A stretch of DNA of 64,000 nucleotides from Pseudoalteromonas sp. T1lg75. Its GTDB lineage: Bacteria > Pseudomonadota > Gammaproteobacteria > Enterobacterales > Alteromonadaceae. A program made the position numbers and the translations under genes. Below the pieces are notes generated by a model, which saw only the letters and a list, made by a program, of their open reading frames with translations, searched no databases and was not told where the DNA came from. This document shows, piece after piece, positions 1 to 10,101 of the stretch. The first letter of the stretch is position 1. Each line of letters starts with the position of its first letter. The stretch covers positions 1-64,000 of the forward strand of contig NZ_PQCD01000003.1 of the NCBI RefSeq assembly GCF_002964705.1, in the 5' to 3' direction.

Positions 1-30
1 GGCCGACAATTGATGCCGAAAATCCATTGT

Positions 31-127
31 TGTAGGTCAGGCTTTAGCCTGACAAAAGCGCAAGGCTGAAGCAATTGCCGGGAATCTGACCATTAACAGC
101 CCTTGCAAGGCTAAAGCCTCGCCTACA
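31..127. repeat. Inverted-repeat intergenic element (REP/MITE-like)
   Basis: Arms at 31-49 (TGTAGGTCAGGCTTTAGCC) and 109-127 are reverse complements at 17 of 19 positions; the left arm also forms a local hairpin (GTCAGGC/GCCTGAC). It lies downstream of epmA and has no coding potential. The form matches small dispersed hairpin elements of marine gammaproteobacteria, but dispersal cannot be shown from one copy. Confidence 0.6.
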
Positions 128-166
128 GATATTATTAAGATCCGTGCGCACAGCCCTATGCGGGCA

Positions 167-1147
167 CTAAGCTCGATCAACATCGAAGCTTAACACTTCT
201 TTGATATGCTGCTTTTTACACGCCAGCATCACCAGGCGGTCGATTCCTAATGCCACACCGGCACAAGCGGGCAAGCCGGCTTCTAACGCACCGAGTAAGT
301 GTTCATCCATATCCACTGGTTTAAGGCCGCGCTCGATGCGTTTAGTGTTGTCTTTTTCAAAACGCTGTCGCTGTTCGGTGGCGTCGGTTAATTCATTAAA
401 GCCATTGGCCAATTCTAGGCCCTGAAAATACAGCTCAAAACGACCGGCGACGCGCGGGTCTTGCTCATTAAGTCGAGCAAGGGCGGCCTGAGAAGCGGGA
501 AAGTGATACACAAAACAGGGGCGCTGTTGCCCAATTTTCGGCTCGATCACCATGCAGAAAAGCAATTGCAGCAAAGTATCGGCATCGCGCTCGATTGCAG
601 CTATGTCACCAAAGCCTTGTGCGGTGGCCACCTGTTTTAGCTCGTCCAGGGTAATGGTTAAGGGATCTATGGCCAGCACCTTAAGAAATGCCTGCTGGTA
701 ACTGATACGTTCAGCGGTCCCGCTACCGAGCACCAGTTGCATCAACTCATCTATTTCGTCCATCAGGGCAAATTCATCGAAGCCGGGGCGATACCACTCT
801 AACATGGTAAATTCGGGGTTGTGATGACGGCCATTTTCTTCGTTACGAAACGCCTTACAAATTTGATAAATAGCACCGCTACCCGCCGCCAATAGGCGCT
901 TCATGGCGTATTCCGGAGAGGTTTGCAGATACAAGGGTAAACCTTGGGCATAACCCTGGCCGACAAATTCGGTGGCAAAGCTTTGCAAATGCTCATCGGT
1001 CACGCTTGCCTGTGATAAGGACGGCGTGTCTACCTCCATCACCTGGCGGGCGAAAAAGAACTCACGAATTTGCCGCAAAATGTGTGCACGCTGCTTCAAG
1101 GTGTCAATCTGTGCACTGGGTTGCCATAAAACATCTTGCCGATTCAT
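167..1147 (-). CDS. epmA: EpmA, EF-P beta-lysyltransferase (elongation factor P--(R)-beta-lysine ligase)
   Basis: 326 residues, the usual length of EpmA (also called GenX, PoxA or YjeA), a lysyl-tRNA-synthetase-like class II enzyme without an anticodon-binding domain. It activates (R)-beta-lysine and attaches it to the conserved lysine of EF-P. Class II landmarks are visible: a motif 2-type [19 protein letters not shown] near residues 100-120 and a motif 3-type [12 protein letters not shown] near residues 297-308. No anticodon-binding OB domain precedes the catalytic core, which separates it from LysS. It is on the same strand as efp, but an efp terminator at 1180-1210 separates the two, so it probably has its own promoter in the short gap. 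With efp and epmB next to it, the whole EF-P modification set is grouped here. Confidence 0.95.
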   Translation of the reverse strand: MNRQDVLWQPSAQIDTLKQRAHILRQIREFFFARQVMEVDTPSLSQASVTDEHLQSFATEFVGQGYAQGLPLYLQTSPEYAMKRLLAAGSGAIYQICKAFRNEENGRHHNPEFTMLEWYRPGFDEFALMDEIDELMQLVLGSGTAERISYQQAFLKVLAIDPLTITLDELKQVATAQGFGDIAAIERDADTLLQLLFCMVIEPKIGQQRPCFVYHFPASQAALARLNEQDPRVAGRFELYFQGLELANGFNELTDATEQRQRFEKDNTKRIERGLKPVDMDEHLLGALEAGLPACAGVALGIDRLVMLACKKQHIKEVLSFDVDRA

Positions 1148-1179
1148 TCGCTTTTCCTCATTTGCTTAAACTAAGACAT

Positions 1180-1210
1180 AAAAAATCCCAGCGCGGCGAG
1201 CCGGGCTGGG
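1180..1210 (-). terminator. Rho-independent terminator of efp
   Basis: On the minus strand a CCCAGC...GCTGGG hairpin (plus positions 1187-1210) is followed by a T-rich tract (A-run at 1180-1185 on the plus strand). It lies just downstream of the efp stop. Confidence 0.8.
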
Positions 1211-1257
1211 CTTATCCCTAAGGGCTTATCCCAAAAGGATTGTAACGCTAACAGCGT

Positions 1258-1824
1258 TTATTTTACACGGCTTACGTATTCGCCAGAGCGCGTATCAACC
1301 TTGATCACTTCACCGATTTGGATGAACAAAGGAACACGAACCACCGCACCCGTGCTAAGGGTTGCAGGCTTACCGCCGGTACCGGCTGTGTCACCTTTTA
1401 GGCCCGGATCCGTGTCCGTTACTTCCAGCTCAACAAAGTTAGGCGGAGTTACTGCAATCGGGTTGCCGTTCCACAGGGTGATGGTACATGAATCGTTTTC
1501 AACCAACCATTTAACGTTGTCGCCAACCGCTTTTTCGTCTGCGGCGATCTGCTCAAAAGTGTCGTTGTTCATGAAGTGCCAGAACTCACCGTCGGTGTAA
1601 AGGTACGCCAAATCGGTATCCATTACGTCGGCCCCTTCCACCGTCTCGCCAGATTTAAAGGTCTTTTCTAAAACCTTACCAGAGATCAGCTTACGTACTT
1701 TTACACGGTTAAACGCTTGACCTTTACCAGGCTTAACAACCTCATTTTCAAGGATGCTACAAGGCTCGCCGTCCATCATAAATTTAAGGCCACCCTTGAA
1801 CTCGTTGGTGCTATAATTCGCCAT
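1258..1824 (-). CDS. efp: Elongation factor P
   Basis: 188 residues, the standard EF-P length. EF-P binds between the P and E sites of the ribosome and relieves stalling at polyproline stretches. The N-terminal KOW-like domain carries the loop VKPGKGQAF, whose lysine (about residue 34) is the beta-lysylation site used by EpmA; the remainder forms the two OB domains, with the C-terminal signature ending in [12 protein letters not shown]. The start is supported by AGAGGACAAG just before ATG. It is divergent from epmB with only 42 bp between the start codons, so both promoters must share that small region or overlap the genes. A hairpin terminator follows at 1180-1210. Confidence 0.98.
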   Translation of the reverse strand: MANYSTNEFKGGLKFMMDGEPCSILENEVVKPGKGQAFNRVKVRKLISGKVLEKTFKSGETVEGADVMDTDLAYLYTDGEFWHFMNNDTFEQIAADEKAVGDNVKWLVENDSCTITLWNGNPIAVTPPNFVELEVTDTDPGLKGDTAGTGGKPATLSTGAVVRVPLFIQIGEVIKVDTRSGEYVSRVK

Positions 1825-1866
1825 CTTGTCCTCTAATAAACAATTTCTCGAGTAATTAACCTGTCA

Positions 1867-2883
1867 ATGATACAAAGAATCGAAGTAAATTTGCATAAAA
1901 ACTGGCAAAAAGAATTGGCCGAGGTGGTTACTCGTCCCGAAGAGCTGCTTTCATTACTCGAATTACCCCTAGAGGAATTTCTTCCCGACAACGAAGCGAG
2001 AAGCCTTTTTAACCTGCGTGTGCCACGCCCCTTTATTGCCAAAATGCAAAAGGGCGATCCCCGTGACCCCTTGTTATTGCAGGTTTTACCGCGCCGACAA
2101 GAGTTTAATCTAGCCCCTGGCTACAGCACGGACCCACTGGCCGAGCAAGACAATTCACAGCCCGGCTTGCTGCATAAATATCGCTCACGAGTGCTTTTAG
2201 TGTTTAAATCGGCCTGCGCCATAAATTGCCGCTATTGCTTTCGTCGTCACTTTCCCTATGCGGATAATCAGCTCAATCGCGCTGCGTTAGAGGAAAAGCT
2301 GGCGTATGTCGCCGCACATCCTGAAGTAAATGAAGTGATCTTAAGCGGCGGCGACCCGCTGATGGCCAAGGACGAGCATATCGGCTGGTTTGTTGCGCAA
2401 CTTGAAGCCCTGCCCAATGTAAAACGTCTACGCATCCATTCCCGCCTGCCGGTGACCATTCCCGCTCGTATCACAGAGACACTGTGCGATACCCTGGCCA
2501 ACACCCGATTGCAGGTGGTATTTGTGCACCATATTAATCACGGTAATGAGGTAGACGCGCATTTTGCCAACGCCTGCGCCAGACTCAAAGCCGCGGGTGT
2601 AACCCAGTTGAATCAGGCTGTGCTGCTAAAGGAAGTCAATGACAAGATTGATGCGCAGGTAGAGTTAAGTGAACGCTTATTCGCCGTGGGTATTCTTCCC
2701 TACTACTTGCACCAACTCGACAAGGTGCAAGGTGCAGCCCACTTCGAGGTCAGCGATGCCGAAGCCAAGGCCCTGATGGCGAAAATGCTCAGTGCCCTGC
2801 CCGGTTTTTTAGTGCCCAAGCTGGTAAGAGAAATTGGTGGCGAGCGCAGTAAAACGCCCATTGATCTGCACTTAGAGCCATAA
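1867..2883 (+). CDS. epmB: EpmB, lysine 2,3-aminomutase for EF-P modification
   Basis: 338 residues, matching EpmB (YjeK). This radical-SAM, PLP-dependent enzyme turns (S)-alpha-lysine into (R)-beta-lysine, the substrate of EpmA. The CxxxCxxC iron-sulfur motif is seen as CAINCRYCFRRHFPY around residue 118, followed by the SGGDPLM segment typical of lysine 2,3-aminomutases. It is shorter than clostridial lysine 2,3-aminomutases, as expected for EpmB. It is divergent from efp, an arrangement also known in enterobacteria. No clear ribosome-binding site precedes the ATG, so translation may be modest. Confidence 0.95.
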   Translation: MIQRIEVNLHKNWQKELAEVVTRPEELLSLLELPLEEFLPDNEARSLFNLRVPRPFIAKMQKGDPRDPLLLQVLPRRQEFNLAPGYSTDPLAEQDNSQPGLLHKYRSRVLLVFKSACAINCRYCFRRHFPYADNQLNRAALEEKLAYVAAHPEVNEVILSGGDPLMAKDEHIGWFVAQLEALPNVKRLRIHSRLPVTIPARITETLCDTLANTRLQVVFVHHINHGNEVDAHFANACARLKAAGVTQLNQAVLLKEVNDKIDAQVELSERLFAVGILPYYLHQLDKVQGAAHFEVSDAEAKALMAKMLSALPGFLVPKLVREIGGERSKTPIDLHLEP

Positions 2884-2915
2884 AAATACGAGCTCCTTTC
2901 GCTAATTACTAGGGT

Positions 2916-3128
2916 CTAAACCCGGATATTGATGTGATTACCCAGGGTAGACGTAACGCCTGTATTTTCACTTTGCACTCCTTGCGTGGCACTTGTGGCC
3001 GACTCAATCAGCGCAAGAGCCGCCTGGCCTTCAATTTCTTGCTGTTTTTTCGCAAGCGCCGCACTGTAAACCTCGGCACCATCGCCACCGGTAACCATAG
3101 TGGGAAGTGTACTGCCCGATATATTCAT
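2916..3128 (-). CDS. Small hypothetical protein (possibly YjfB-like)
   Basis: 70 residues, no signal peptide or membrane segment. The centre (AALAKKQQEIEGQAALALIE) is an amphipathic helix rich in Ala, Gln and Glu, and the C-terminus ends in a short polar strand with NHINIRV. The pattern of a short Ser/Pro N-terminus, a KKxxxxxGQxALxLI helix and a Gly/Val tail resembles the small YjfB-like putative motility proteins, but I cannot confirm this by eye. AGGTAAGGGTA precedes the ATG. It is convergent with epmB and divergent from the next gene. An overlapping plus-strand reading frame at 2934-3209 looks like a shadow. Confidence 0.5.
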   Translation of the reverse strand: MNISGSTLPTMVTGGDGAEVYSAALAKKQQEIEGQAALALIESATSATQGVQSENTGVTSTLGNHINIRV

Positions 3129-3247
3129 TACCCTTACCTGACTTTTTACCTGAATCCACGTACCATATCGGCCAATTGTGTTAGAGCTTTAGCTAATGCG
3201 TTTAGATAAAACATAAAGTAAACCGCAAAGAGAAATAGACCCTGGAT

Positions 3248-3547
3248 ATGAATTCGATTATTGAAAAACTAAACGACAACCTTAAACTCGCCTATCGTCA
3301 AGCGCTCGACGCAGATCAAAAGTTAGATCAGTTGCAAAAAGACGGCCATGGTAAATTCCAGGCATTATTTAACGAGGACGCGGGCTTTACCTTCGCCGCT
3401 AAACGCTTTAAGCCCTATGTGCTTGATGTTGCTGCCGATATTGAGGCACTCAGCAATGCAGAGGAGCTTGATGAAGCCCTGTTGAAAACAGCCGTACTCA
3501 AGCTGCAAAACCTGCTTGCGCTGTTAGCGACCTTTAAGACGCAGTAG
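3248..3547 (+). CDS. Hypothetical protein, helical, about 11 kDa
   Basis: 99 residues, almost entirely predicted helix with many Leu, Ala, Asp and Lys residues (LAYRQALDADQKLDQLQK, then AVLKLQNLLALLATFKTQ at the end). No cysteine, signal peptide or membrane segment. I do not recognise the family with confidence. It is a stand-alone gene on the plus strand between two minus-strand genes, so it is not in an operon. Confidence 0.55.
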   Translation: MNSIIEKLNDNLKLAYRQALDADQKLDQLQKDGHGKFQALFNEDAGFTFAAKRFKPYVLDVAADIEALSNAEELDEALLKTAVLKLQNLLALLATFKTQ

Positions 3548-3631
3548 CGGCCAATCCTTGTCGGCGCTTAGCGCCGGCAAGTACAATGTAAAGGCACCCA
3601 GGCCGCTTCAACGTCAGCCGAGATGATTGGA

Positions 3632-4144
3632 TTAGCGATAGACCTTCTGAGGCTCTATTCCTAGCTCTGGGTACAGTGAGTCCTGAAACCAAGAGCTGAT
3701 CAAGCGAAAGTCATAATAGAACTCTTTATCAGAATGAATTGAACGCATTCGGTCCATGTAACTCATATCTTTAATGTCGACATCGCCACTACTAAGTACC
3801 TTCCCGTCTTTATCCACCAGCTTATAGCTAAATTCAATACGTGGAATATAGACGGGTTTCATCACCCGAAATTCATTCATACCAAAGCGAACTTCACCGG
3901 CCAGATCCAAGTCGGTTATCTCGGCTTTAAACACGCTGCCTTCTGGCAAATTCTGCGCCTCAAAATTAAAGTGTTTGTCGAATTTTTTCATCAAACGATC
4001 GTGATAAGGCTTTTTCACTTCATTACTAGGGCGCGCATCGGCGTAGTCATTTAAATCCTGCCACTTGATCTTGGCCTCACCGGCATAGCTTGCCGCCGAT
4101 GCCGCCATGGCCAGTAAGGCCACTAATACCGTACTTACTTTCAT
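3632..4144 (-). CDS. DUF3016 family secreted protein
   Basis: 170 residues with a clear signal peptide (MKVSTVLVALLAMAASAASYA, cleavage about residue 21-22), so a periplasmic protein. The mature part has the features of DUF3016: KIKWQD near the start, LPEGSVFKAEITDLDLAGEVRFG in the middle, YIPRIEFSYKL, and the C-terminal YYDFRLISSWFQ. The family is common in Shewanella and Alteromonas; its function is unknown. GGAGAACAGC before the ATG is a good ribosome-binding site. It is monocistronic as far as can be seen, with a long repeat element starting about 24 bp upstream of the start codon. Confidence 0.8.
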   Translation of the reverse strand: MKVSTVLVALLAMAASAASYAGEAKIKWQDLNDYADARPSNEVKKPYHDRLMKKFDKHFNFEAQNLPEGSVFKAEITDLDLAGEVRFGMNEFRVMKPVYIPRIEFSYKLVDKDGKVLSSGDVDIKDMSYMDRMRSIHSDKEFYYDFRLISSWFQDSLYPELGIEPQKVYR

Positions 4145-4167
4145 GCTGTTCTCCGTTTAAGTCTGCT

Positions 4168-4329
4168 ATACCAATTCTGTTAAGTATGTGACCAGATATA
4201 GCGCTGGATAAATGATGTGATAACAAGGCGGGATTTTTCTTATGTAGTTATTCTACATAGAAAAATTCCAACGCAGTTAGCACGATATTTAGCCCGCTAG
4301 AATGATTAGCTATTTAAGTGAATTGGTAT
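4168..4329. repeat. 162-bp imperfect palindrome with ATACCAATT ends (MITE-like)
   Basis: The left end ATACCAATTCTGTTAAGTA (4168-4186) and the right end (4311-4329, reverse complement ATACCAATTCACTTAAATA) are terminal inverted repeats. The middle folds on itself too, with a central hairpin of ATTTTTCT(T)ATGTAG against CTACATAGAAAAAT around 4233-4266. It has no coding potential and lies between the DUF3016 gene and the groEL terminator. The rest of the 4145-4496 gap holds only that terminator. Confidence 0.75.
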
Positions 4330-4442
4330 TTAATATAGACCCGTTCACATGCATTTAGATCACAAATCAATCAACAAGTTCGTTACCAAGCGTAATCTTT
4401 CATTGTCATTTGTAGCTATAGCAAGGGATTAAGTCAATGCAC

Positions 4443-4472
4443 AAAAAAACCCAGCCTAAGCTGGGTTTTTTT
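4443..4472 (-). terminator. Terminator of groESL
   Basis: Perfect hairpin AAACCCAGC-CTAA-GCTGGGTTT flanked by A7 and T7, so it can work on both strands. It lies about 25 bp past the groEL stop. Confidence 0.9.
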
Positions 4473-4496
4473 GAAGCTAGATAGCTAGGGGGATGA

Positions 4497-6177
<1,681 letters not shown>

Positions 6178-6202
6178 CTAAGTTCAACATCAGGGAGGCG
6201 AA

Positions 6203-6490
6203 TTAGCCTACGATACCTAGGATGTTGTCTTCGCGCATGATCAGGTATTCCTGGCCTTCGATCTTTTCAGTCTTCTCAACGTAAGAGCCGAAAAGAACGG
6301 TATCACCTGCTTTTACTTCTAACGCGCGTACTTCGCCGTTATCCAATACACGGCCATTGCCCACTGCAACTACTTCACCACGTGAAGATTTCTCTGCGGC
6401 AGAACCGGTAAGCACGATGCCGCCAGCAGACTTGGTTTCTTCTTCTAGACGCTTAACGATCACGCGATCATGTAAAGGACGAATGTTCAT
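6203..6490 (-). CDS. groES: GroES co-chaperonin
   Basis: 95 residues, the typical length of the 10-kDa chaperonin that forms the heptameric lid of GroEL. The N-terminus [18 protein letters not shown], the mobile loop around residues 17-32 ([10 protein letters not shown]) and the C-terminal [14 protein letters not shown] are standard. TTAGGAGAACT precedes the ATG. It is the first gene of a two-gene operon with groEL 58 bp downstream, driven by a heat-shock-type promoter at 6555-6583. Confidence 0.98.
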   Translation of the reverse strand: MNIRPLHDRVIVKRLEEETKSAGGIVLTGSAAEKSSRGEVVAVGNGRVLDNGEVRALEVKAGDTVLFGSYVEKTEKIEGQEYLIMREDNILGIVG

Positions 6491-6554
6491 TTGTTTAGTT
6501 CTCCTAACAGTTTCTGAACAACTACAGAAAAGTCTTAAAATTTGTTTTCTTCTC

Positions 6555-6583
6555 TTATGGGGGTGAGCAAATTAAAACCCAAG
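6555..6583 (-). promoter_or_regulatory. Sigma-32 (heat-shock) promoter of groESL
   Basis: On the minus strand CTTGGGT (plus 6577-6583), a 14-bp spacer and CCCCATAA (plus 6555-6562) match the sigma-32 consensus CTTGAAA-N13-14-CCCCATnT. It lies about 65 bp before the groES start. Confidence 0.7.
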
Positions 6584-6601
6584 AGTAAAAATTAAAAATT
6601 T

Positions 6602-7096
6602 TTATTCTTTGCGTTCAAATTCCCCTTCGATTGTGCTGTTTGATTGGCCTCGTTCAGAGTGCACCGAATGCTGTTCCGAGGTGTGATGACGTGTATGCGA
6701 GCTGTGATAATGAGCACTGAAGCCACCTCCTTGGGTCATGTGCACCTGCGCTTGTGAGGCGAAGGCAGCCGACATGCGTTTGCGCACCGCCGGAGTGAGT
6801 AATAAGAAGCCGAATACGTCGGTCACGATTCCCGGGGTTAGTAAAAGCACACCGGCAATAATGACACAAATACCCGTAAACATTTGCTCAGCTGGCATTT
6901 GCCCTTGCGCCATTTGCAACTGTGCATCGCGCATTGCCCCCATGCCTTGTTGCTTTACTAATTTTGCACCTATGATGGCGGTCACCACAATCAGGGCTAT
7001 GGTCGCAAAGCCGCCAATAACGTCACTTACCTGGATTAACAGGGCAATTTCGATGATGGGAATAATGATAAAAAGTAGGAATAATGCTCTAAACAT
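6602..7096 (-). CDS. fxsA: FxsA family membrane protein
   Basis: 164 residues. FxsA is a small inner-membrane protein named for suppressing F exclusion of phage T7; its cellular role is unclear. Hydrophobic segments are at about residues 2-20 (LFLLFIIIPIIEIALLIQV), 27-45 and 75-100 (ICVIIAGVLLLTPGIVTDVFGFLLL). The LTPGIVTDVFGFLLLTP motif is the family signature. The C-terminal 50 residues are hydrophilic and rich in His and Ser, probably cytoplasmic and variable. The gene lies directly upstream of the groES promoter on the same strand, as in enterobacteria, and is divergent from cutA. Confidence 0.9.
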   Translation of the reverse strand: MFRALFLLFIIIPIIEIALLIQVSDVIGGFATIALIVVTAIIGAKLVKQQGMGAMRDAQLQMAQGQMPAEQMFTGICVIIAGVLLLTPGIVTDVFGFLLLTPAVRKRMSAAFASQAQVHMTQGGGFSAHYHSSHTRHHTSEQHSVHSERGQSNSTIEGEFERKE

Positions 7097-7235
7097 AGGG
7101 AGTCTCGTTTAAGTCGATGAAATAAATGTGCGGCTGACAAGGTCACTTTTCAAGTCTTCTGCCGAGCTTCTATAGGTTTTGACCTTGCTATCGGCTAGTA
7201 TGGGGTTAGAAAAAGAACGCATAAAAAGGTTCAGT

Positions 7236-7556
7236 ATGACTACCCACTATCGGCTGATATTTACAACCTGCGCGAATAAGCAAGAAGCGCGGGCCATGGC
7301 AGAGCAACTGGTGCAGTTAAAATTGGCTGCGTGTGTGAACATCCTTCCTGAAGTAGAGTCTATCTACATGTGGCAAGGAGATGTGACCACCGCGACCGAA
7401 ACCAAGCTGCTGATCAAAACAAAATCCGAAAAGATGAACCAAGTGATTCAAACCATAAAAAAATTACACAGCTACGAAGTGCCTGAAATTCAGGTTATTG
7501 ATGTAGCAACGGGAAACTTGGCCTACTTTAATTGGATGGATGAGGTACTTAATTAA
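7236..7556 (+). CDS. cutA: CutA1 divalent-cation tolerance protein
   Basis: 106 residues from the ATG at 7236; an in-frame start at 7179 would add 19 residues not seen in the family, so the later start, preceded by AAAAAGG, is preferred. CutA1 is a very stable trimeric ferredoxin-like protein linked to copper tolerance, with an uncertain molecular role. Family features are TTCANKQEA near the N-terminus, KLAACVNILPEVESIYMWQG, and the C-terminal YEVPEIQVIDV...YFNWM. Its stop overlaps the dsbD start by one base, so the two are co-transcribed, as in E. coli. Confidence 0.93.
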   Translation: MTTHYRLIFTTCANKQEARAMAEQLVQLKLAACVNILPEVESIYMWQGDVTTATETKLLIKTKSEKMNQVIQTIKKLHSYEVPEIQVIDVATGNLAYFNWMDEVLN

Positions 7557-9385
7557 TGCAATTGCTAATGCGCGTCTGGCTACTCATACTCACCTTGGCC
7601 TTTAGTGCTGGTTCCTGGGCCAATAACTCAGTGCTGGATAGTTTGCTCAATACCCAGGCAACCACGTTTTTACCCGTTGAACAGGCCTTTAAGCTGGACT
7701 TTGATCAACAAGGTGAAACCCTGTTTATCGGCTGGGATATCGAACCCGGCTACTACCTATATAAGCATAAGTTAGAGTTTGCCGGGAAAGGGGCGACAGT
7801 GACTCCCCCCACGGAACTGCCCGACGGGGAAATGATTGAAGACGAATTTTTCGGTCGCACAGAAGTGTATTTTAACGCCGTGAGCTTTACCGTTAAGGTC
7901 AGCGATATTACCGATGGTGCCTCAGTCAAGGTACGCTATCAAGGCTGTGCGGAAGCCGGCCTTTGCTACCCGCCCGAAGTTATTGAAATCCCGCTCTCCG
8001 TGGTTGGGAGCACAGCAAATACAACAACGACCGGTGCCGTGACCGACGCGCTCATGGTACAAGACACACCTAAAGAGAAAGAAGATAAGAGCGGCCAAAT
8101 TAATAATGAAGGTGAGCAATCACTCACTGAGCGCTTGGCCAATCAAAGCCTGGTAACCAACCTGGTGTTCTTTTTTGTGGTCGGTATTGGCCTGGCCTTT
8201 ACCCCCTGCGTATTCCCCATGTTCCCTATTCTCTCCAGCCTAATCGCCGGACAAAAGCACCTTTCGACCAGTAAGGCCTTTAGCCTGTCCTTCGTCTATG
8301 TGCAGGGTATGGCCATCACCTATGCGCTCTTAGGATTAGTAGTGGCTTATTTTGGTGGCCATATTCAGGGTTATCTGCAACACCCTTATGTGCTGATCAG
8401 CTTTAGCCTGCTGTTTGTGTTACTAGCACTGTCTATGTTCGGTTTTTATGAGATCCGTCTGCCGCAAGGCATGATGGAGCGTCTAACCAAGGTCAGCAAC
8501 AAGCAACAAGGCGGTAATTATGCCGGGGTCTTCCTGATGGGTGTGCTCTCCGGCCTGATCGCCTCGCCATGCACCACGGCTCCCCTCTCGGCGGCACTCC
8601 TATACGTAGCCCAAAGTGGCGACTATATGATTGGTGCGCTAACCCTGTATGCCCTCAGCCTGGGCATGGGTCTGCCACTCTTACTGCTGGGCACCTCGGG
8701 AGGCAAACTCCTGCCTAAGGCCGGTGGCTGGATGGAGCAGGTAAAAACCCTGTTCGGCTTCTTGATGTTATTCGTGCCCTTAATTCTGCTTGAGCGTATT
8801 TTGCCGTTCGAGGTGATCTTACTTATGGCCGGGGTGTTAAGCATAGCCACCGCTATTTATCTGCATTATTGGCAAAGTGGCCAAACTCAGGGCAGAGGCA
8901 AAACGATTCTTTGGGCCATGGCCATGACCCTGTTCATTAGTGGTTTAATGCTGGTTAAAAACTATGTCTGGCCTCCGACTGAGGTTAAGCAGGTGCAAGT
9001 TCAGCAACAAACCGCCAGTGGTGAATTTATTCAGGTTGCTAACCTAACAGAGCTCAATGAACTGCTTGCCGTTACCGAAGGCCTAGTTATGGTCGACCTT
9101 TATGCCGACTGGTGTGTGGCTTGTAAGGAGTTTGAACACTACACCTTTCCCAAGGAGCAGGTGCAACAAGAGTTTAAACACTTTACCCTGGTTCAAATCG
9201 ACTTAACCGACACCAATGACAGCTCCATCGAGTTGATGGAACAATTTACCGTGTTCGGCTTACCCAGTATCTTGTTCTTTAACCAAGATGGTAAAGAACT
9301 TCCGGAGTTAAGGGTCACCGGCTTTATGGGTGCCGACGACTTTGCCACGCACCTGCAAAAAGTGCGTAACCATACCAACAGCTAA
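7556..9385 (+). CDS. dsbD: DsbD, thiol:disulfide interchange protein
   Basis: 609 residues. DsbD carries electrons from cytoplasmic thioredoxin across the inner membrane to periplasmic DsbC, DsbG and CcmG. The order is a signal peptide (about 1-22), an N-terminal periplasmic DsbD-alpha domain with the Cys pair in CAEAGLCYPPEV, eight transmembrane helices with the redox Cys in FTPCVFPMFPI and SPCTTAPLSAALLY, and a periplasmic thioredoxin-like DsbD-gamma domain with YADWCVACKEFE near residue 520. All six redox cysteines are present. It is translationally coupled to cutA and followed by a hairpin terminator. Confidence 0.97.
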   Translation: MQLLMRVWLLILTLAFSAGSWANNSVLDSLLNTQATTFLPVEQAFKLDFDQQGETLFIGWDIEPGYYLYKHKLEFAGKGATVTPPTELPDGEMIEDEFFGRTEVYFNAVSFTVKVSDITDGASVKVRYQGCAEAGLCYPPEVIEIPLSVVGSTANTTTTGAVTDALMVQDTPKEKEDKSGQINNEGEQSLTERLANQSLVTNLVFFFVVGIGLAFTPCVFPMFPILSSLIAGQKHLSTSKAFSLSFVYVQGMAITYALLGLVVAYFGGHIQGYLQHPYVLISFSLLFVLLALSMFGFYEIRLPQGMMERLTKVSNKQQGGNYAGVFLMGVLSGLIASPCTTAPLSAALLYVAQSGDYMIGALTLYALSLGMGLPLLLLGTSGGKLLPKAGGWMEQVKTLFGFLMLFVPLILLERILPFEVILLMAGVLSIATAIYLHYWQSGQTQGRGKTILWAMAMTLFISGLMLVKNYVWPPTEVKQVQVQQQTASGEFIQVANLTELNELLAVTEGLVMVDLYADWCVACKEFEHYTFPKEQVQQEFKHFTLVQIDLTDTNDSSIELMEQFTVFGLPSILFFNQDGKELPELRVTGFMGADDFATHLQKVRNHTNS

Positions 9386-9399
9386 TCAAGCCCCAATCT

Positions 9400-9437
9400 A
9401 GCGAAGTGCCATAACGGGCACTTCGCTCCTTTCTTTT
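9400..9437 (+). terminator. Terminator of cutA-dsbD
   Basis: Perfect 11-bp stem AGCGAAGTGCC / GGCACTTCGCT with a six-base loop, then CCTTTCTTTT. Confidence 0.85.
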
Positions 9438-9623
9438 GCTAATCCCACAGATTTCGCTGCCCAAGGTGATTAGACCAGTATTTTGCTGCTATTTTCCTCG
9501 AACTCACTATAATAGTTCGCTAAAGTGAGAAAAATTTGCTATTTGCAACTTTTACCCTTAAGTTTACTACTAATATTTGTATAAACGCTTATAACTCACA
9601 AGTTAAAGGATTTTAGTCGCATT

Positions 9624-10076
9624 ATGACTGCAAAGTTTAAGATTTTAGTTATCAACGGCCCAAACTTGAACATGTTGGGTCGTCGCGAGCCAGACAAGTA
9701 TGGCTCCAAGACATTGGTACAAATTACCGATGAACTAAATGATGCAGCCGCGGCACTTAATGTTGAGCTAGAGCACTTTCAAAGTAATAGTGAAGCGGCC
9801 CTGATTGAGCGTATACATGATGCCTGGCAGCAAGTTGATAGTATCATTATTAACCCTGCCGCATTTACGCACACCAGTGTCGCCCTGCGTGACGCCTTAC
9901 TAAGCGTTGCCATCCCCTTCTTTGAAGTGCACCTGAGCAACATTCATCAACGGGAAGCCTTTCGCCATCACTCTTATTTTTCCGATGTGGCGCAAGGTGT
10001 TATCTGTGGTTTTGGTGCAATGGGCTATCACTTCGCGCTGCAAGCAGCGGTTAGCCGGTTGCAAGATTCGAATTAA
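9624..10076 (+). CDS. aroQ: 3-dehydroquinate dehydratase, type II
   Basis: 150 residues, the usual size of the dodecameric type II dehydroquinase, which dehydrates 3-dehydroquinate in the shikimate pathway. The N-terminus has [18 protein letters not shown], including the catalytic Tyr (of KYG) and the flexible-loop Arg residues; [18 protein letters not shown] carries the substrate-binding Asn and His region, and [16 protein letters not shown] the second conserved His. It is the first gene of aroQ-accB-accC, a common gammaproteobacterial arrangement. TATAAT at 9510-9515 is a possible -10 element, but I see no convincing -35. Confidence 0.96.
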   Translation: MTAKFKILVINGPNLNMLGRREPDKYGSKTLVQITDELNDAAAALNVELEHFQSNSEAALIERIHDAWQQVDSIIINPAAFTHTSVALRDALLSVAIPFFEVHLSNIHQREAFRHHSYFSDVAQGVICGFGAMGYHFALQAAVSRLQDSN

Positions 10077-10101
10077 AAACTAACTAATAGGCGGGTTTTT
10101 C

